This document shows positions 52,751 to 61,781 of a stretch of 64,000 nucleotides of DNA, in pieces. A program made the position numbers and the translations under genes. Source of the DNA: Acidimicrobiia bacterium (GTDB taxonomy: Bacteria; Actinomycetota; Acidimicrobiia; Acidimicrobiales; CATQHL01); the NCBI GenBank assembly GCA_009835395.1, contig VXXM01000038.1, forward strand, positions 17,308 to 81,307. Reading direction: 5' to 3'. Positions within the stretch are counted from its first letter, which is position 1; each line of letters begins with the position of its first letter. The notes under the pieces are model-generated. The model worked only from the letters and a program-made list of their open reading frames with translations, was not told the DNA's origin and made no database searches.

Positions 52751-53823
52751 GGGTGGTGGTCCTTCCCCGCCGGCTCGCGCGTGAGATCCCGAAGGTGGTC
52801 GTCCACCTGCCGATGGAGGCTCGCCGCCTTCTCCTGATCACAGAAGGCGGCGTCGACGGCCCGCCGCGTGGCGGCCGCCACGTCCGCCAGGCTCCAGCCG
52901 AGTGACCGGCTCACAGCGGCGAACTCGCCGCTCAGGGTGACCTTCATGGCCTTCGGGTCGTCGGAGTTGATCGTCACCGGCACGCCGGCCTCGATCAGCG
53001 GGCCGACGGGATGGTGGTCGACGTCGGGATACAGCCCGGTGATGACGTTCGACGTCGGGGTGACGTTCAGCGTGATCTCCTGCTCGGCGAGGTGTTCCAG
53101 CAGTGCCGGGTCCTCGATGGATCGGACGCCGTGATCGACGCGGTCCAGGTGCAGGTGCTCGAGCGCGTCCCACACCCCCTCGGGCCCCGAAGACTCACCG
53201 GCGTGCGCCGTGCGCCCAAACCCCAGGTCGGCGGCGCGGGCGTAGACCTCGGTGAACTTCGGGGAGGTGCGGCCCAGCAGTTCCTCGTTGCCGTCGAGAC
53301 CGAGTCCGACCACACGCGGAGGGCCACTGGCCCCCAGCCATTCCACGAGTCCCATCGCCCACTCCGGTGACTGCTCCCGGCTGATGGAGGGCGTGAGCCC
53401 GCAGTCGGCGTGGCCGTCGCGATGCGCCCTGTCGAAGCCCGTGGCCAGCGCCTCGATCAGCGGCTCCCGGCGAAGGTGCGGCCAGTAGCGAGGCCCGCAG
53501 AGCACTTCGGCGTAGACGATCCCGTCCTCGTTCAACTGCGCGGCGGCGTCGTAGGCCAGCTGCTCGGCAATCACTTCGGTACGCAGCAGATCGCACCACC
53601 ACTCGTAGACCGCCAGGAAGTCGGCGAGTGTCGAGTAGTCGAACAGCGACTCGGCGGGACGGAGCATCGGAACGCCGAACTCTGCGGCCAGTTCCTCGAT
53701 CCGCTCGGAGCTCAGGCAGGCCTCCACGTGGACGTGCAACTCCACCTTGGGGAACGAGCGGATGGTCTCGATTCCCGGTTCGGTGCCTGCGGCGTGGGCT
53801 GTGTGCTGCGTCGTCGTGCTCAC
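52747..53823 (-). CDS. Adenosine deaminase family protein, copy 1 (full active site)
   Basis: A 358-residue TIM-barrel deaminase. Zinc ligands and catalytic residues are in place: His30/His32 (ELHVHVEA), His207 and Glu210 (TAHAGE), His231 (VDHGVRS), Asp288 and Asp289 (TINSDDPK). The third residue after the first His pair departs from the usual HLDG/HLEG (it reads VEA), so purine binding may be altered. It overlaps its paralogue by 4 bases upstream and the peptidase downstream. It likely deaminates an adenosine-like compound brought in by the BMP-type importer. Confidence 0.86.
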   Translation of the reverse strand: MSTTTQHTAHAAGTEPGIETIRSFPKVELHVHVEACLSSERIEELAAEFGVPMLRPAESLFDYSTLADFLAVYEWWCDLLRTEVIAEQLAYDAAAQLNEDGIVYAEVLCGPRYWPHLRREPLIEALATGFDRAHRDGHADCGLTPSISREQSPEWAMGLVEWLGASGPPRVVGLGLDGNEELLGRTSPKFTEVYARAADLGFGRTAHAGESSGPEGVWDALEHLHLDRVDHGVRSIEDPALLEHLAEQEITLNVTPTSNVITGLYPDVDHHPVGPLIEAGVPVTINSDDPKAMKVTLSGEFAAVSRSLGWSLADVAAATRRAVDAAFCDQEKAASLHRQVDDHLRDLTREPAGKDHHP

Positions 53824-54878
53824 GAGTTGCCGTCCCTTCGCGGTGAGTTGCCCTCGGAGCCGTAGAGGTGGTCGTCGACCTGCCGGTGGAGGCTCGCCGC
53901 CTTCTCCTGACCGCAGAAGGCGGCGTCGATGGCCCGTCGTGTCGCTGCGGCCACGTCTGCCAGGCTCCAGCCGAGGGAGCGGCTCACCTTGTCGAACTCA
54001 CCGCTCAGCGTGAGGTTCATCCCCTTCGTGGCGTCGGAGTTGATGGTGACCGGCACCCCGGCTTCGATGAGCGGGCCGACGGGGTGGTGGTCGATGTCGG
54101 GGTACATCCCGGTGATCACGTTGGAGCTGGGCGTGACGTTCAGCGTGATGCCATTGGTCGCCAGGTGTTCCAGCAGTGCCGCGTCCTCGATCGATCGGAC
54201 GCCGTGATCGACGCGGTCGACGTGCAGATGCTCGAGCGCGTCCCACACCCCTTCCGGTCCGGAGGACTCCCCGGCGTGCGCCGTGCGTCCCAGACCGAGT
54301 TCGTTGGCACGGGCGTAGACCTCGGTGAACTTCGGCGAGGTGCGGCCGGTCATCGCCTCATTGCCGTCGAGGCCGAGGCCAACCACCCGGGCGGGGCCGC
54401 TCGCCCCGAGCCATTCCACGAGCCCCATCGCCCATTCCGCTGACTGCTCCCGGCTGATGGAGGGCACCAGCGCCAAGTCCGCGTGCCCGTCGCCGTGCGC
54501 CCGCTCGAAGCCGGCCGCCAGCGCTTCGATGAGCGGTTCCCGGCGGAGACGCGTCCAGTAGCGAGGCCCGCAGAACAACTCTGCGTAGACGATCCCGTCG
54601 TGGCGCGCCTGCACCGCCGCGTCGTAGGCCAGTTGCTCAGCGATCCGGGTGGTGCGGAGCAGATCACACCACCACTCGAAGACCTCGAGGAACTCGGCCA
54701 GCGACGAGTAGACGAACAGCGAATCGGCAGGGCGGAGCATCGGTACGCCGGCCTCTGCGGCCAACTCCTCGATGCGTTCAGAGGTCAGGCAGTCCTCGAG
54801 GTGGACGTGCAGTTCCACCTTGGGGAACGACCGGATCGCGCCGATCCCGGGTGGCGTGGCTGCGGTGGAGATTGACAT
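53820..54878 (-). CDS. Adenosine deaminase family protein, copy 2 (altered active site)
   Basis: A 352-residue tandem paralogue of copy 1. His24/His26, His201-Ala-Gly-Glu204, His225 and Asp282 are conserved, but the second Asp of the family's SDDP motif is Ala283 (TINSDATKG). In known enzymes that second Asp contacts the purine ring. The first motif reads HVHLED. The protein therefore keeps the zinc site but probably has a different or weaker purine contact. The ATG at 54878 has GGAGG 9 bases upstream. It is the first gene of the minus-strand run downstream of the LysR gene. Confidence 0.85.
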   Translation of the reverse strand: MSISTAATPPGIGAIRSFPKVELHVHLEDCLTSERIEELAAEAGVPMLRPADSLFVYSSLAEFLEVFEWWCDLLRTTRIAEQLAYDAAVQARHDGIVYAELFCGPRYWTRLRREPLIEALAAGFERAHGDGHADLALVPSISREQSAEWAMGLVEWLGASGPARVVGLGLDGNEAMTGRTSPKFTEVYARANELGLGRTAHAGESSGPEGVWDALEHLHVDRVDHGVRSIEDAALLEHLATNGITLNVTPSSNVITGMYPDIDHHPVGPLIEAGVPVTINSDATKGMNLTLSGEFDKVSRSLGWSLADVAAATRRAIDAAFCGQEKAASLHRQVDDHLYGSEGNSPRRDGNS

Positions 54879-54921
54879 CGGTCCGTCCTCCGGCCGTCCA
54901 GTGTTCGGGAGTCCGCCCGTT

Positions 54922-55878
54922 CTAACCGCCGGGCAGGACCACGGCGTGGGCGGGCAGGGAAGGTGCGGGTCTGTTGCTGAGAAGTTCGACGAACGCCGCC
55001 GCGGGGGCGGAGAGCTTCGAGCGGGCGAACACCGTGAGTTCCCAGGCGACCGGCGGGTCCAGCGTGCGGGCAGTGTGGGCCAGTTCGTCGGGGACGTTCG
55101 CCGACGGCACCAGCACGGCGCCGAGCCCGGCCGCAGCGAGCCGCACCGCCGCCTGGACCTGCGAGGTGAGCACCGCCTTGCGGGGGCGGAAGCCGGCCAG
55201 CGCGCAGGCCGTGGCGACGTAGTCCGAGAGCCCCTGGGAAGGCTCGTAGAGAATCCAGTTGCGGTCTGCCAGCTCGCGCAGCGCCACCGGACCGTCCCCG
55301 TCGGCGAGCGGGTCGCTGGGCGGGAGGACGACCACGAACTGCTCCCATCCCAGGGACACGACGGGCCCGGACCAGTTCGGCGGCCGCACTCCGATGGCCA
55401 GGTCACCGATCCCCATCGCAACCGACTCGTTCATCGTCGCCTGCAGCGCGAACTCGTGGAGTTGGATGGCCACCTGCGGGTGTTCCTCCTGCCAGTGCCG
55501 GAGTGGGTCGATCAGCATCGAGTCCACAAGCGTCGGCAGCGTCGCCACCTCCAGGACGCCCACGTCGAACCCGGCGATGGTGCGAGCCTGCCGGGTGAGG
55601 CGGTCGGCTGCGGCCAGTGCCCCACGGGCGTCACCAAGCAGGGCGCGCCCCAGGGGAGTGGGCTGTACACCCCGGCGCAGCCGCTCGAGCAGGCGGCTGC
55701 CGAAGAACTCCTCCAGTGCCCGCAACTGCTGAGAGAGCGCGGGCTGCGAGACGCCGAGACGCCGCGCCCCGGCGGTCACGGATCCCTCGTCGACGACGGT
55801 CACCCATGCCCGAAGATGCCGGAGGTTGACGGCCTCGTTCTCCGGCTGCCCTGGTATTAGGGTTTGCTTATCATTCAT
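54922..55878 (-). CDS. LysR-family transcriptional regulator
   Basis: A 318-residue LysR-type regulator. The winged helix-turn-helix is at residues ~18-75 (NLRHLRAWVTVVDEGSVTAGARRLGVSQPALSQQLRALEEFFG), and the effector-binding domain follows to the C-terminus (VLEVATLPTLVDS). The start at 55878 is a judgement: the frame is open further, but it runs into the divergent promoter; no strong ribosome binding site is seen. LysR proteins usually activate the divergent operon, here the cyclase-SDR-amidase run, with an intermediate as inducer. It may also control the adenosine-deaminase-like genes downstream on its own strand. Confidence 0.86.
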   Translation of the reverse strand: MNDKQTLIPGQPENEAVNLRHLRAWVTVVDEGSVTAGARRLGVSQPALSQQLRALEEFFGSRLLERLRRGVQPTPLGRALLGDARGALAAADRLTRQARTIAGFDVGVLEVATLPTLVDSMLIDPLRHWQEEHPQVAIQLHEFALQATMNESVAMGIGDLAIGVRPPNWSGPVVSLGWEQFVVVLPPSDPLADGDGPVALRELADRNWILYEPSQGLSDYVATACALAGFRPRKAVLTSQVQAAVRLAAAGLGAVLVPSANVPDELAHTARTLDPPVAWELTVFARSKLSAPAAAFVELLSNRPAPSLPAHAVVLPGG

Positions 55879-55893
55879 ATCAGGATTGTGTCC

Positions 55894-55922
55894 TTGAATA
55901 ATGTCACCGTCAAGCATACGCT
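55894..55922 (+). promoter_or_regulatory. Promoter for the cyclase-to-deaminase operon
   Basis: TTGAAT (55894-55899) and TACGCT (55917-55922) are separated by 17 bases, with about 30 bases to the cyclase ATG. It lies in the LysR-cyclase divergent gap, where the AT-rich stretch at ~55861-55890 could hold the LysR binding site. Confidence 0.5.
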
Positions 55923-55960
55923 TCACCCACGACCACATCCGATGACGAGGAGGGGGCCAG

Positions 55961-56983
55961 ATGTGCGGAGTGAACGACACTGCACTCGCTGAGCAGATCG
56001 CGGGCCTCGAGGTGGATCTCGACGCCGTCGAAGAGACCGTCGACATCGAGTTGCAGCCCGAGCCGCTGTTCGAGAGGAACGGTCACAAGGTCTCCAAGAG
56101 TCCCTGGGGACCGGATGACGAGATCGGGCGGCTCAACTGGGTGACCCCCGATTCCGTGGGGGCGATCATGTCCCGCCTCAACGGCACCAAGGTCTTCGAC
56201 CTATCCGTCGAGTACTGGTCGGGCATGCCGTCATGGACCGAGGCGGGGGATCCCCCGTTCAGCATCTGGATGACCCACACACCCAGCGGGTCGATCCTCG
56301 ACGGGCGCTCCGGCTACGGGCCGGAGATCCACAAGGAGTACGCCTACTCCGGCGACTCCATCTCGATGTACACCCACTGCGGCACCCACATCGACACGCT
56401 CAACCACATGGGTTACTACGAGACGTTCTGGAACGGCTGGACCCAGGACGAGCACCTGGGTTCCATGGTCTGGACCAAGGGGGGCACCGACCGCTACCCG
56501 CCGATCATCGCCCGGGGCGTACTGCTCGACGTGGCCGCCATGCATGGCGTGGACATCCTCGAGCCCCACTACGAGATCGACTCGAAGGACATTCAGGAGA
56601 CCGCCCGCAGGCAGGGCACCGAACTGCGCAAGGGTGATGTGGTGCTGCTGCGCACCGGGCGCATGAATATGTGGCCCTCGATCGACTACCTGTCGGCCTC
56701 GCCGGGGATCAACGTCGACGGTGCCCGCTGGCTCTGCGAGGAGACCGGGGCGATGTGCATCGCCGGCGACAACATCGGCCTCGAGCCCCAGCCCTACTAC
56801 GGCCAGTACGCGCCGGTGCACTGCTACATGTTCGCCACCGCAGGGGCTCAGATCATCGAGGTCTGCAACATGCAGGAGATCGCGGCGGAGGAGGTCTACG
56901 AGTTCGCCTTCCTGGGGTTCCCGATGCACATCCGCGGTGCCACCGGTGCCCCCATGCCGTCGGTCGCCGTGCCGCTGCGCTGA
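55961..56983 (+). CDS. Cyclase (kynurenine formamidase-like) family hydrolase
   Basis: A 340-residue metal-dependent hydrolase of the cyclase family. The metal motif HxGTHxDxxxH is complete at His139-Cys-Gly-Thr-His143-Ile-Asp145 to His149. The family hydrolyses N-formyl or cyclic amide/ester bonds (kynurenine formamidase, isatin hydrolase, some barbiturate- or lactone-type rings). It has an N-terminal extension of ~45 residues before SPWGPDDEIGRLN. GAGGAGGGGG is a strong ribosome binding site before the ATG. It is the first gene of the operon divergent from LysR. Confidence 0.87.
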   Translation: MCGVNDTALAEQIAGLEVDLDAVEETVDIELQPEPLFERNGHKVSKSPWGPDDEIGRLNWVTPDSVGAIMSRLNGTKVFDLSVEYWSGMPSWTEAGDPPFSIWMTHTPSGSILDGRSGYGPEIHKEYAYSGDSISMYTHCGTHIDTLNHMGYYETFWNGWTQDEHLGSMVWTKGGTDRYPPIIARGVLLDVAAMHGVDILEPHYEIDSKDIQETARRQGTELRKGDVVLLRTGRMNMWPSIDYLSASPGINVDGARWLCEETGAMCIAGDNIGLEPQPYYGQYAPVHCYMFATAGAQIIEVCNMQEIAAEEVYEFAFLGFPMHIRGATGAPMPSVAVPLR

Positions 56984-56987
56984 GGCC

Positions 56988-57473
56988 ATGCTCAAACTCA
57001 AGCGCCTCGACAACATGGACATCGTCGTGAACGACTTCCCGACGATGGTCGACTTCTACAAGAACGTGCTGGGCCTGCCGCTGCACCCGCACGGCTACGA
57101 GCCCACCAAGGGCTGGGCCATGTTCATGTGCGGCGACGTGGACCTGGTGCTGCTGTCGGTGCCCGACGCCGACCGCGGCGAGCGCCAACGCACGGCCAAC
57201 TACAACGAGGACCCGGCCGGGGTGCACTCCTTCGCCGCGGAGGTGGACGACATCGACGAGGCCATCGCCGCACTCGACGCGCACGGGATCACCTGGGCAG
57301 GCGAGACGAACATCTACGGCGCGGGCGCATTCCTCGAGGAGATCCCCGGCGACGACTTCGACGGGATCTGGTACCGGTTCCGCTCGTTCTACGACCCCGA
57401 GGGAAACGTGGTGCACATCTGCGAGGTGCACCCGCCTGCGGGGTTCGACCGCTCCGCCGCCGGGAGGTCGTGA
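56988..57473 (+). CDS. VOC family protein
   Basis: A 161-residue vicinal oxygen chelate protein. MDIVVNDFPTMVDFYKNVLGLPLH opens the first module, VHSFAAEVDDIDEAIAALDAHGI the second, and FYDPEGNVVHICEVHP closes it with the usual Glu. The reaction is not readable. It starts 4 bases after the cyclase stop and ends 1 base before the next start, so it is part of the same transcript. Confidence 0.84.
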   Translation: MLKLKRLDNMDIVVNDFPTMVDFYKNVLGLPLHPHGYEPTKGWAMFMCGDVDLVLLSVPDADRGERQRTANYNEDPAGVHSFAAEVDDIDEAIAALDAHGITWAGETNIYGAGAFLEEIPGDDFDGIWYRFRSFYDPEGNVVHICEVHPPAGFDRSAAGRS

Positions 57474-57474
57474 G

Positions 57475-58395
57475 GTGCCAGGGCTGCCGCGCCTGACCTT
57501 CTGCCTCACGGTCGGGATGGATGCCCTGTCGCTGTGGATCACCTCCTTCAAGAGCACCAACGCCAGCATGATCTCCCGCGGCGAGATGGAGATCCCCGGC
57601 ACCCACCGGGTGCTGGAACTCCTCGACCGCTACGAGATCCGCTCGACGTTCCTGGTGCCGGGCCACACGGCCCTGGCTTATCCGGACCTGATCCGTGAGA
57701 TCGTGGACCGGGGCCACGAACTCGCCTACCACGGCTGGATGCACGAGGACGCCCGCGACTTCGACGTCGCCGGCCAGCGCCTGATCATCGAGCGCGGTCT
57801 GGAGGCCCTCGACCTGGTGGCCGGCGTACGCCCGCGCGGTCACGTGTCCCCGGCCTGGAACATGAGCGAGCACACCATCGGGCTCATCGAGGAGTTCGGC
57901 TTCGACTTCGACGGGAGCCGCATGTCCACCGACATGATGCCGGTCTACGTGCGCAAGGGGGACCGCTGGCTCACCGACGGCGCCTACCAGTTCGGCGAGC
58001 TGACCGACATCGTGGGCATCCCGGTGGCCTGGCCGATGGACGACGTGCCCATCTTCGAGTTCGTGTGGGGGCAGATCCCCGGCCTGGCGCCCCCGTCGGT
58101 GGCCGAGGAGATGTGGACCGGCGAGTTCGACTACGCCTACGACCACTGCCCCGGCGGCGTCTACAACCTCACGATCCACCCGCAGGTCATCGGGCGGGGC
58201 TCGCGGCTGCGGATGCTCGAGCGGGTGGTGAGCCGGGCCGCCGAGCATTCCGACGTGGTCTTCTCGCGCCAGTCCGAGTACGTGGACGCCTGGCGCGCCC
58301 TCAACCCCCGCGAAGAATGGCGGGCGCAGAACCCCGAACTCGCCGGTGACGGCTCGATCAGGGTGCTCCCGTCGATGGCCGACACCCAGGAGTGA
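57475..58395 (+). CDS. Polysaccharide deacetylase-fold protein, PuuE (allantoinase)-like
   Basis: A 306-residue NodB-fold hydrolase starting at GTG with GGAGG 8 bases upstream. FLVPGHTALAYPDLIREIVDRGHELAYHGWMHEDA is the motif region of the family, with the PRGHVSPAWNMSEHT and YNLTIHPQVIGRG segments that follow in PuuE-type allantoinases and related deacetylases. It lacks a signal peptide, which argues against a cell-wall polysaccharide substrate. In this operon an amide-ring or N-formyl substrate is more likely. Confidence 0.82.
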   Translation: MPGLPRLTFCLTVGMDALSLWITSFKSTNASMISRGEMEIPGTHRVLELLDRYEIRSTFLVPGHTALAYPDLIREIVDRGHELAYHGWMHEDARDFDVAGQRLIIERGLEALDLVAGVRPRGHVSPAWNMSEHTIGLIEEFGFDFDGSRMSTDMMPVYVRKGDRWLTDGAYQFGELTDIVGIPVAWPMDDVPIFEFVWGQIPGLAPPSVAEEMWTGEFDYAYDHCPGGVYNLTIHPQVIGRGSRLRMLERVVSRAAEHSDVVFSRQSEYVDAWRALNPREEWRAQNPELAGDGSIRVLPSMADTQE

Positions 58396-59150
58396 GCGCG
58401 GCCACCACCCGCCGAGTCCTCGTCACCGGCGGGACCGGCGCCATCGGGGGAGCCGTCGTCGAGCGGCTCCGAACCGAAGGCGCCGAGGTGGTGTTCAGCG
58501 GGCGGAACCTGACTCGGGGCGCGGTGCTGGCGGGCCGGACGGGTGCGACATTTGTTCCGGGCGACGTCAGGGAGTCCGGCGCTGTGGCCGCGATCGTCGC
58601 CGAGGCGCTCGGGGTGCTCCGTGGCCTCGACGGGCTGGTGCTTGCCACCGGGATTCTCCACCGGTCGCCGCTGTCGGAGACGACGGACGACGCCTGGGAC
58701 GCGCTGATGGAGACGAACGTCGTCGCCCCCTTCCTGTTCGCCCGCGCCTGCCTGGATGCCCTCAGTGACGGTGGCGGCGCGATCGTTGCGATCGCCTCGG
58801 GTGCCGCCGACTGGCCCGAAGCCGAACTCGGCGCGTACTCGGTGTCCAAGAGGGCGCTGCTGTGGATGACGCGGATGCTCGCCGTGGAGGGGGCGACCCG
58901 CGGCGTCAGGTCCAACGCGGTCTGTCCGGGTCACACGGCCGCCGGCATGGGATCGATCGTCGACCGCGCCACTCCCGGGGACGGTATGTCGCCCCCCGTG
59001 CCGCCGTCCGGTGCCCATACGACCGCGAGCGAGGTCGCCGAGGCGGTTGCCTACCTGCTCTCCGATGCCGCCGGCGGCAGCACCGGCGCAACACTGTCGG
59101 TCGACGGCGGGATGCTGGCCGCGCTGCGCGCCGTGCGGGTGCGGCAATGA
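58392..59150 (+). CDS. SDR family oxidoreductase
   Basis: A 252-residue SDR. The cofactor motif is TGGTGAIGG near residue 12; the Asn of the usual NNAG is replaced (LVLATGI), Tyr-Lys is in YSVSK, and the C-terminus is LSVDGGML. It starts with GTG in a 4-base overlap with the deacetylase stop. It could reduce or oxidise a pathway intermediate. Together with the following gene it forms a pair of SDRs of different type. Confidence 0.85.
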   Translation: MSAATTRRVLVTGGTGAIGGAVVERLRTEGAEVVFSGRNLTRGAVLAGRTGATFVPGDVRESGAVAAIVAEALGVLRGLDGLVLATGILHRSPLSETTDDAWDALMETNVVAPFLFARACLDALSDGGGAIVAIASGAADWPEAELGAYSVSKRALLWMTRMLAVEGATRGVRSNAVCPGHTAAGMGSIVDRATPGDGMSPPVPPSGAHTTASEVAEAVAYLLSDAAGGSTGATLSVDGGMLAALRAVRVRQ

Positions 59151-59917
59151 GCGCCGAACTGCGCGGCAAGACCGCACTTGTCACCGGAGGCACCTCCGGG
59201 ATCGGCCGCGCCGTCGTCGAGCACCTCGCCGAGGTCGGGATGCAGGTCGCCTTCTGTGGCCGTGACGCCGAGCGGGGTGCTTCGGTGGCCGCCGCCAGCG
59301 GGGCCTCGTTCATCCGCAGCGATGCAACCGACCGCGACGACTGCGACAGGAGTGTGGAGCAAGCCGCCTCGCTCCTCGGGGGACGCCTGGACCTATTCGT
59401 GGGGTGTGCCGCGATGATCTTCGCCGCGCCGCTGGGTAGCACACCTGAACCCATCTTCCGCGAACTCGTCGAGGTGAACCTCACAGCCACATTCCGGTAC
59501 TCCCGCGCCTGCTTCGAGGTGATGCGTCGCCAAGGGCGTGGGGTGATCACCCACGTCGTCTCCGACGCGGCGCTGCGCGGGATCCATCACATACCCGCCT
59601 ACTCCGTCACGAAAGCCGGCGTCCTGGCGCTCTCCGAGACGCTTGCCGCCGAGGCGGCGCCGCACGGCGTGCGGGTCAATGCCATCTGTCCCGGAGCGGT
59701 CTTCCCCGGCATGCAGACGACACCCGAGGGTTACGAGCACCATGCCGAGGACGCCTCCACGTGGGGATCCGCGCCGTCGGGTCGTCACGGAACCGGCAGG
59801 GACGTGAGCAATGCCGTTCTCTGGCTTGCGAGCGAAGCGGCGGCACACGTCAGCGGTGCAACCCTGCGCCTCGACGGAGCCGCCGGCGTGGCCACACGGG
59901 GCGTCTCCCGTGCCTGA
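59147..59917 (+). CDS. SDR family oxidoreductase
   Basis: A 256-residue SDR. TGGTSGIGRA is the cofactor motif, YSVTK the Tyr-Lys pair, and ATLRLDGAAG lies at the C-terminus. The NNAG site reads VGCAAM, so the usual Asn is missing here as well. The start overlaps the previous stop (ATGA), and its end overlaps the amidase start by 8 bases. Confidence 0.84.
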   Translation: MSAELRGKTALVTGGTSGIGRAVVEHLAEVGMQVAFCGRDAERGASVAAASGASFIRSDATDRDDCDRSVEQAASLLGGRLDLFVGCAAMIFAAPLGSTPEPIFRELVEVNLTATFRYSRACFEVMRRQGRGVITHVVSDAALRGIHHIPAYSVTKAGVLALSETLAAEAAPHGVRVNAICPGAVFPGMQTTPEGYEHHAEDASTWGSAPSGRHGTGRDVSNAVLWLASEAAAHVSGATLRLDGAAGVATRGVSRA

Positions 59918-61259
59918 ATCGGCAGTCGGTCGCCTGGACGCCGTGCTACGGCGCCTGGAGGAGACCGAGCCGATCGTGCATGCCTACGTGGATGTGGACC
60001 GTGAGGGCGCTGCCGCCGCGGCCCGGCGCAGCGACAGCGCTGACGCGGACGGACCGCTCGTCGGCCGACCGTTCGCCGTCAAGGAGGTGATCTCCGTCGC
60101 CGGTCTTCCCGCAGCCGGTGGTTCGCCTGCCTTCGCCGATCACGTCGCCGGCAACGACGCCACCGTTGTGGACCGCCTCAGGAGCGCCGGTGCGATCCTC
60201 GTCGGCACGCACACGTGCCACGAGTTGACGTGCGGGCTCGATGAGCCGCCCACGCGCAACCCGTGGGCATTGGACAGCTATCCGGGTGGCTCGAGCGCCG
60301 GTGGGGGAGTCTCGGTGTCAGTCGGCTCGGCGGCATTCGCTCTGGGTACCGACGCGGCTGGGTCGGTCCGCATCCCCGCTGCGATGACCGGTGTCGTCGG
60401 TCATAAGCCAACGGCCGGGCTCGTGAGCAGCAACGGCGTCGTTCGCCACGCCACGGCCCCGTCGATCGACAACGTGGGAATCCTTGCCCGGTCCGTCGCT
60501 GATGTCTCGGCTGTGCTGGCGGTGATCGCCGGTCCCGACCCTGCGGGCGCGGCGACGCTCTGGTGGCCGGGCGACGTGCGGGCAATCCCGCCGACTGGGA
60601 CGCGCGAACACCTCGGTGGCGTTCGATTCGGCATCCTCGGCGACGCGACGCGGGCGGCCATGGACGCGCGAACACCGCCGGAACGGGAGGTCTGGAGTTC
60701 GTTCGACGCCGCCTGCGAGGTTCTCCAGAGCTTGGGGGCGGTACTGGTTCCGCTCGAGATCCCGGCACTCGAGTCGGCGCCCGATGCGATCTTCACCTTC
60801 TTTGCCACCGAACTGGCTGCCGCTCACCGGCACCTCCTGGAGAGCCGCGCCGCCGGATATCACCCTGGCGTTCTCGAGATGCTCGTGGGGGCGCTGTCGA
60901 TCCCGGTGAGCCAGGTCGCCGAGGCGGTTGACGTCCGCGGCGGCTTGCGAGGCGAGGTTCTCGGGGCATTCGCCGATGCCCGCCTCAATGCGCTGGTCAC
61001 GCCCACGACGCCCCGGGTGGCCATGCCGCTGGCTTCCTTCGATCCCGCCATCGAACTGGGGACGCTCATTCCCTACACGTGCCCGTTCAACCTTACGGGT
61101 CATCCCGCGGTGAGCGTGCCGTGCGGCTTCACGGCATCGGGGCTGCCCATCGGGCTGCAGTTGGTGGGCGCGCCGTTCGAGGATGCCGCGCTGCTGGAGG
61201 TTGCGGCGGTGTACGAACAGGCCACGACGTGGCACACCTATGAACCGGAGGTTCCGTGA
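59910..61259 (+). CDS. Amidase signature family hydrolase
   Basis: A 449-residue amidase. The Ser-cisSer-Lys triad is visible: Lys58 in PFAVKEV, the cis-serine in GGSSAGG near residue 128, and the nucleophile Ser152 in TDAAGSVRIP. Related enzymes include allophanate hydrolase, mandelamide hydrolase and GatA. It starts at GTG overlapping the preceding gene and is followed by the deaminase gene. It probably hydrolyses an amide made by the upstream enzymes. Confidence 0.87.
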   Translation: MPESAVGRLDAVLRRLEETEPIVHAYVDVDREGAAAAARRSDSADADGPLVGRPFAVKEVISVAGLPAAGGSPAFADHVAGNDATVVDRLRSAGAILVGTHTCHELTCGLDEPPTRNPWALDSYPGGSSAGGGVSVSVGSAAFALGTDAAGSVRIPAAMTGVVGHKPTAGLVSSNGVVRHATAPSIDNVGILARSVADVSAVLAVIAGPDPAGAATLWWPGDVRAIPPTGTREHLGGVRFGILGDATRAAMDARTPPEREVWSSFDAACEVLQSLGAVLVPLEIPALESAPDAIFTFFATELAAAHRHLLESRAAGYHPGVLEMLVGALSIPVSQVAEAVDVRGGLRGEVLGAFADARLNALVTPTTPRVAMPLASFDPAIELGTLIPYTCPFNLTGHPAVSVPCGFTASGLPIGLQLVGAPFEDAALLEVAAVYEQATTWHTYEPEVP

Positions 61260-61762
61260 TGCCCACCGACACTGAACAACTGAACACGACCGAGGAGCGG
61301 CTGCTGCGGCGGGCGATCGAACTGTCCGCCCAGGCGGTGGTCAAGGGGAACCTTCCGTTCGGCGCGCTCTTCGCCGACGCCGAAGAGAACATCCTCCTGG
61401 AGGCCGAAACCACCGGCATCACCGACGGCAACATCCTGTACCACGCCGAGACGAATCTCATGCACGAGGCGGTGAGGGCGTTGACGGCCGAGGAGCGAGC
61501 ATCCGGCACCCTCTACTCGAGTTGCGAGCCCTGCCCGATGTGCGCCGGCACCATCTACTGGGGTGGCGTCAGACGGGTCATCTTCGGACTCGGCGAGCAA
61601 GAGATGGCCGAGATCGCCAAGGGGCAAACGACGACGCCCGTTGCCGTCTTCGGCGGTTGCCGGCTGATTCTGGAGGGCGGTGCCGTCGAGATCGAGGTGC
61701 TCGGCCCCCACCTCGAGGAAGAGGCGGCCGTCCCGCACGAGGGTGTCTGGGTCGACGATTGA
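61259..61762 (+). CDS. Nucleoside/guanine deaminase-like (CDA fold) protein
   Basis: A 167-residue cytidine-deaminase-fold protein. Zinc ligands are His62-x-Glu64 (YHAETN) and Cys92/Cys95 (CEPCPMC). The layout matches guanine deaminase (GuaD)/tRNA-adenosine-deaminase-like members rather than CMP deaminase. GGAGG is 7 bases before the ATG; a GTG one codon earlier is also possible. It ends the + operon. A deaminase next to the amidase, allantoinase-like and adenosine-deaminase-like genes supports a purine-type pathway. Confidence 0.85.
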   Translation: MPTDTEQLNTTEERLLRRAIELSAQAVVKGNLPFGALFADAEENILLEAETTGITDGNILYHAETNLMHEAVRALTAEERASGTLYSSCEPCPMCAGTIYWGGVRRVIFGLGEQEMAEIAKGQTTTPVAVFGGCRLILEGGAVEIEVLGPHLEEEAAVPHEGVWVDD

Positions 61763-61781
61763 GGATTGTCGCGCAGCTTGG

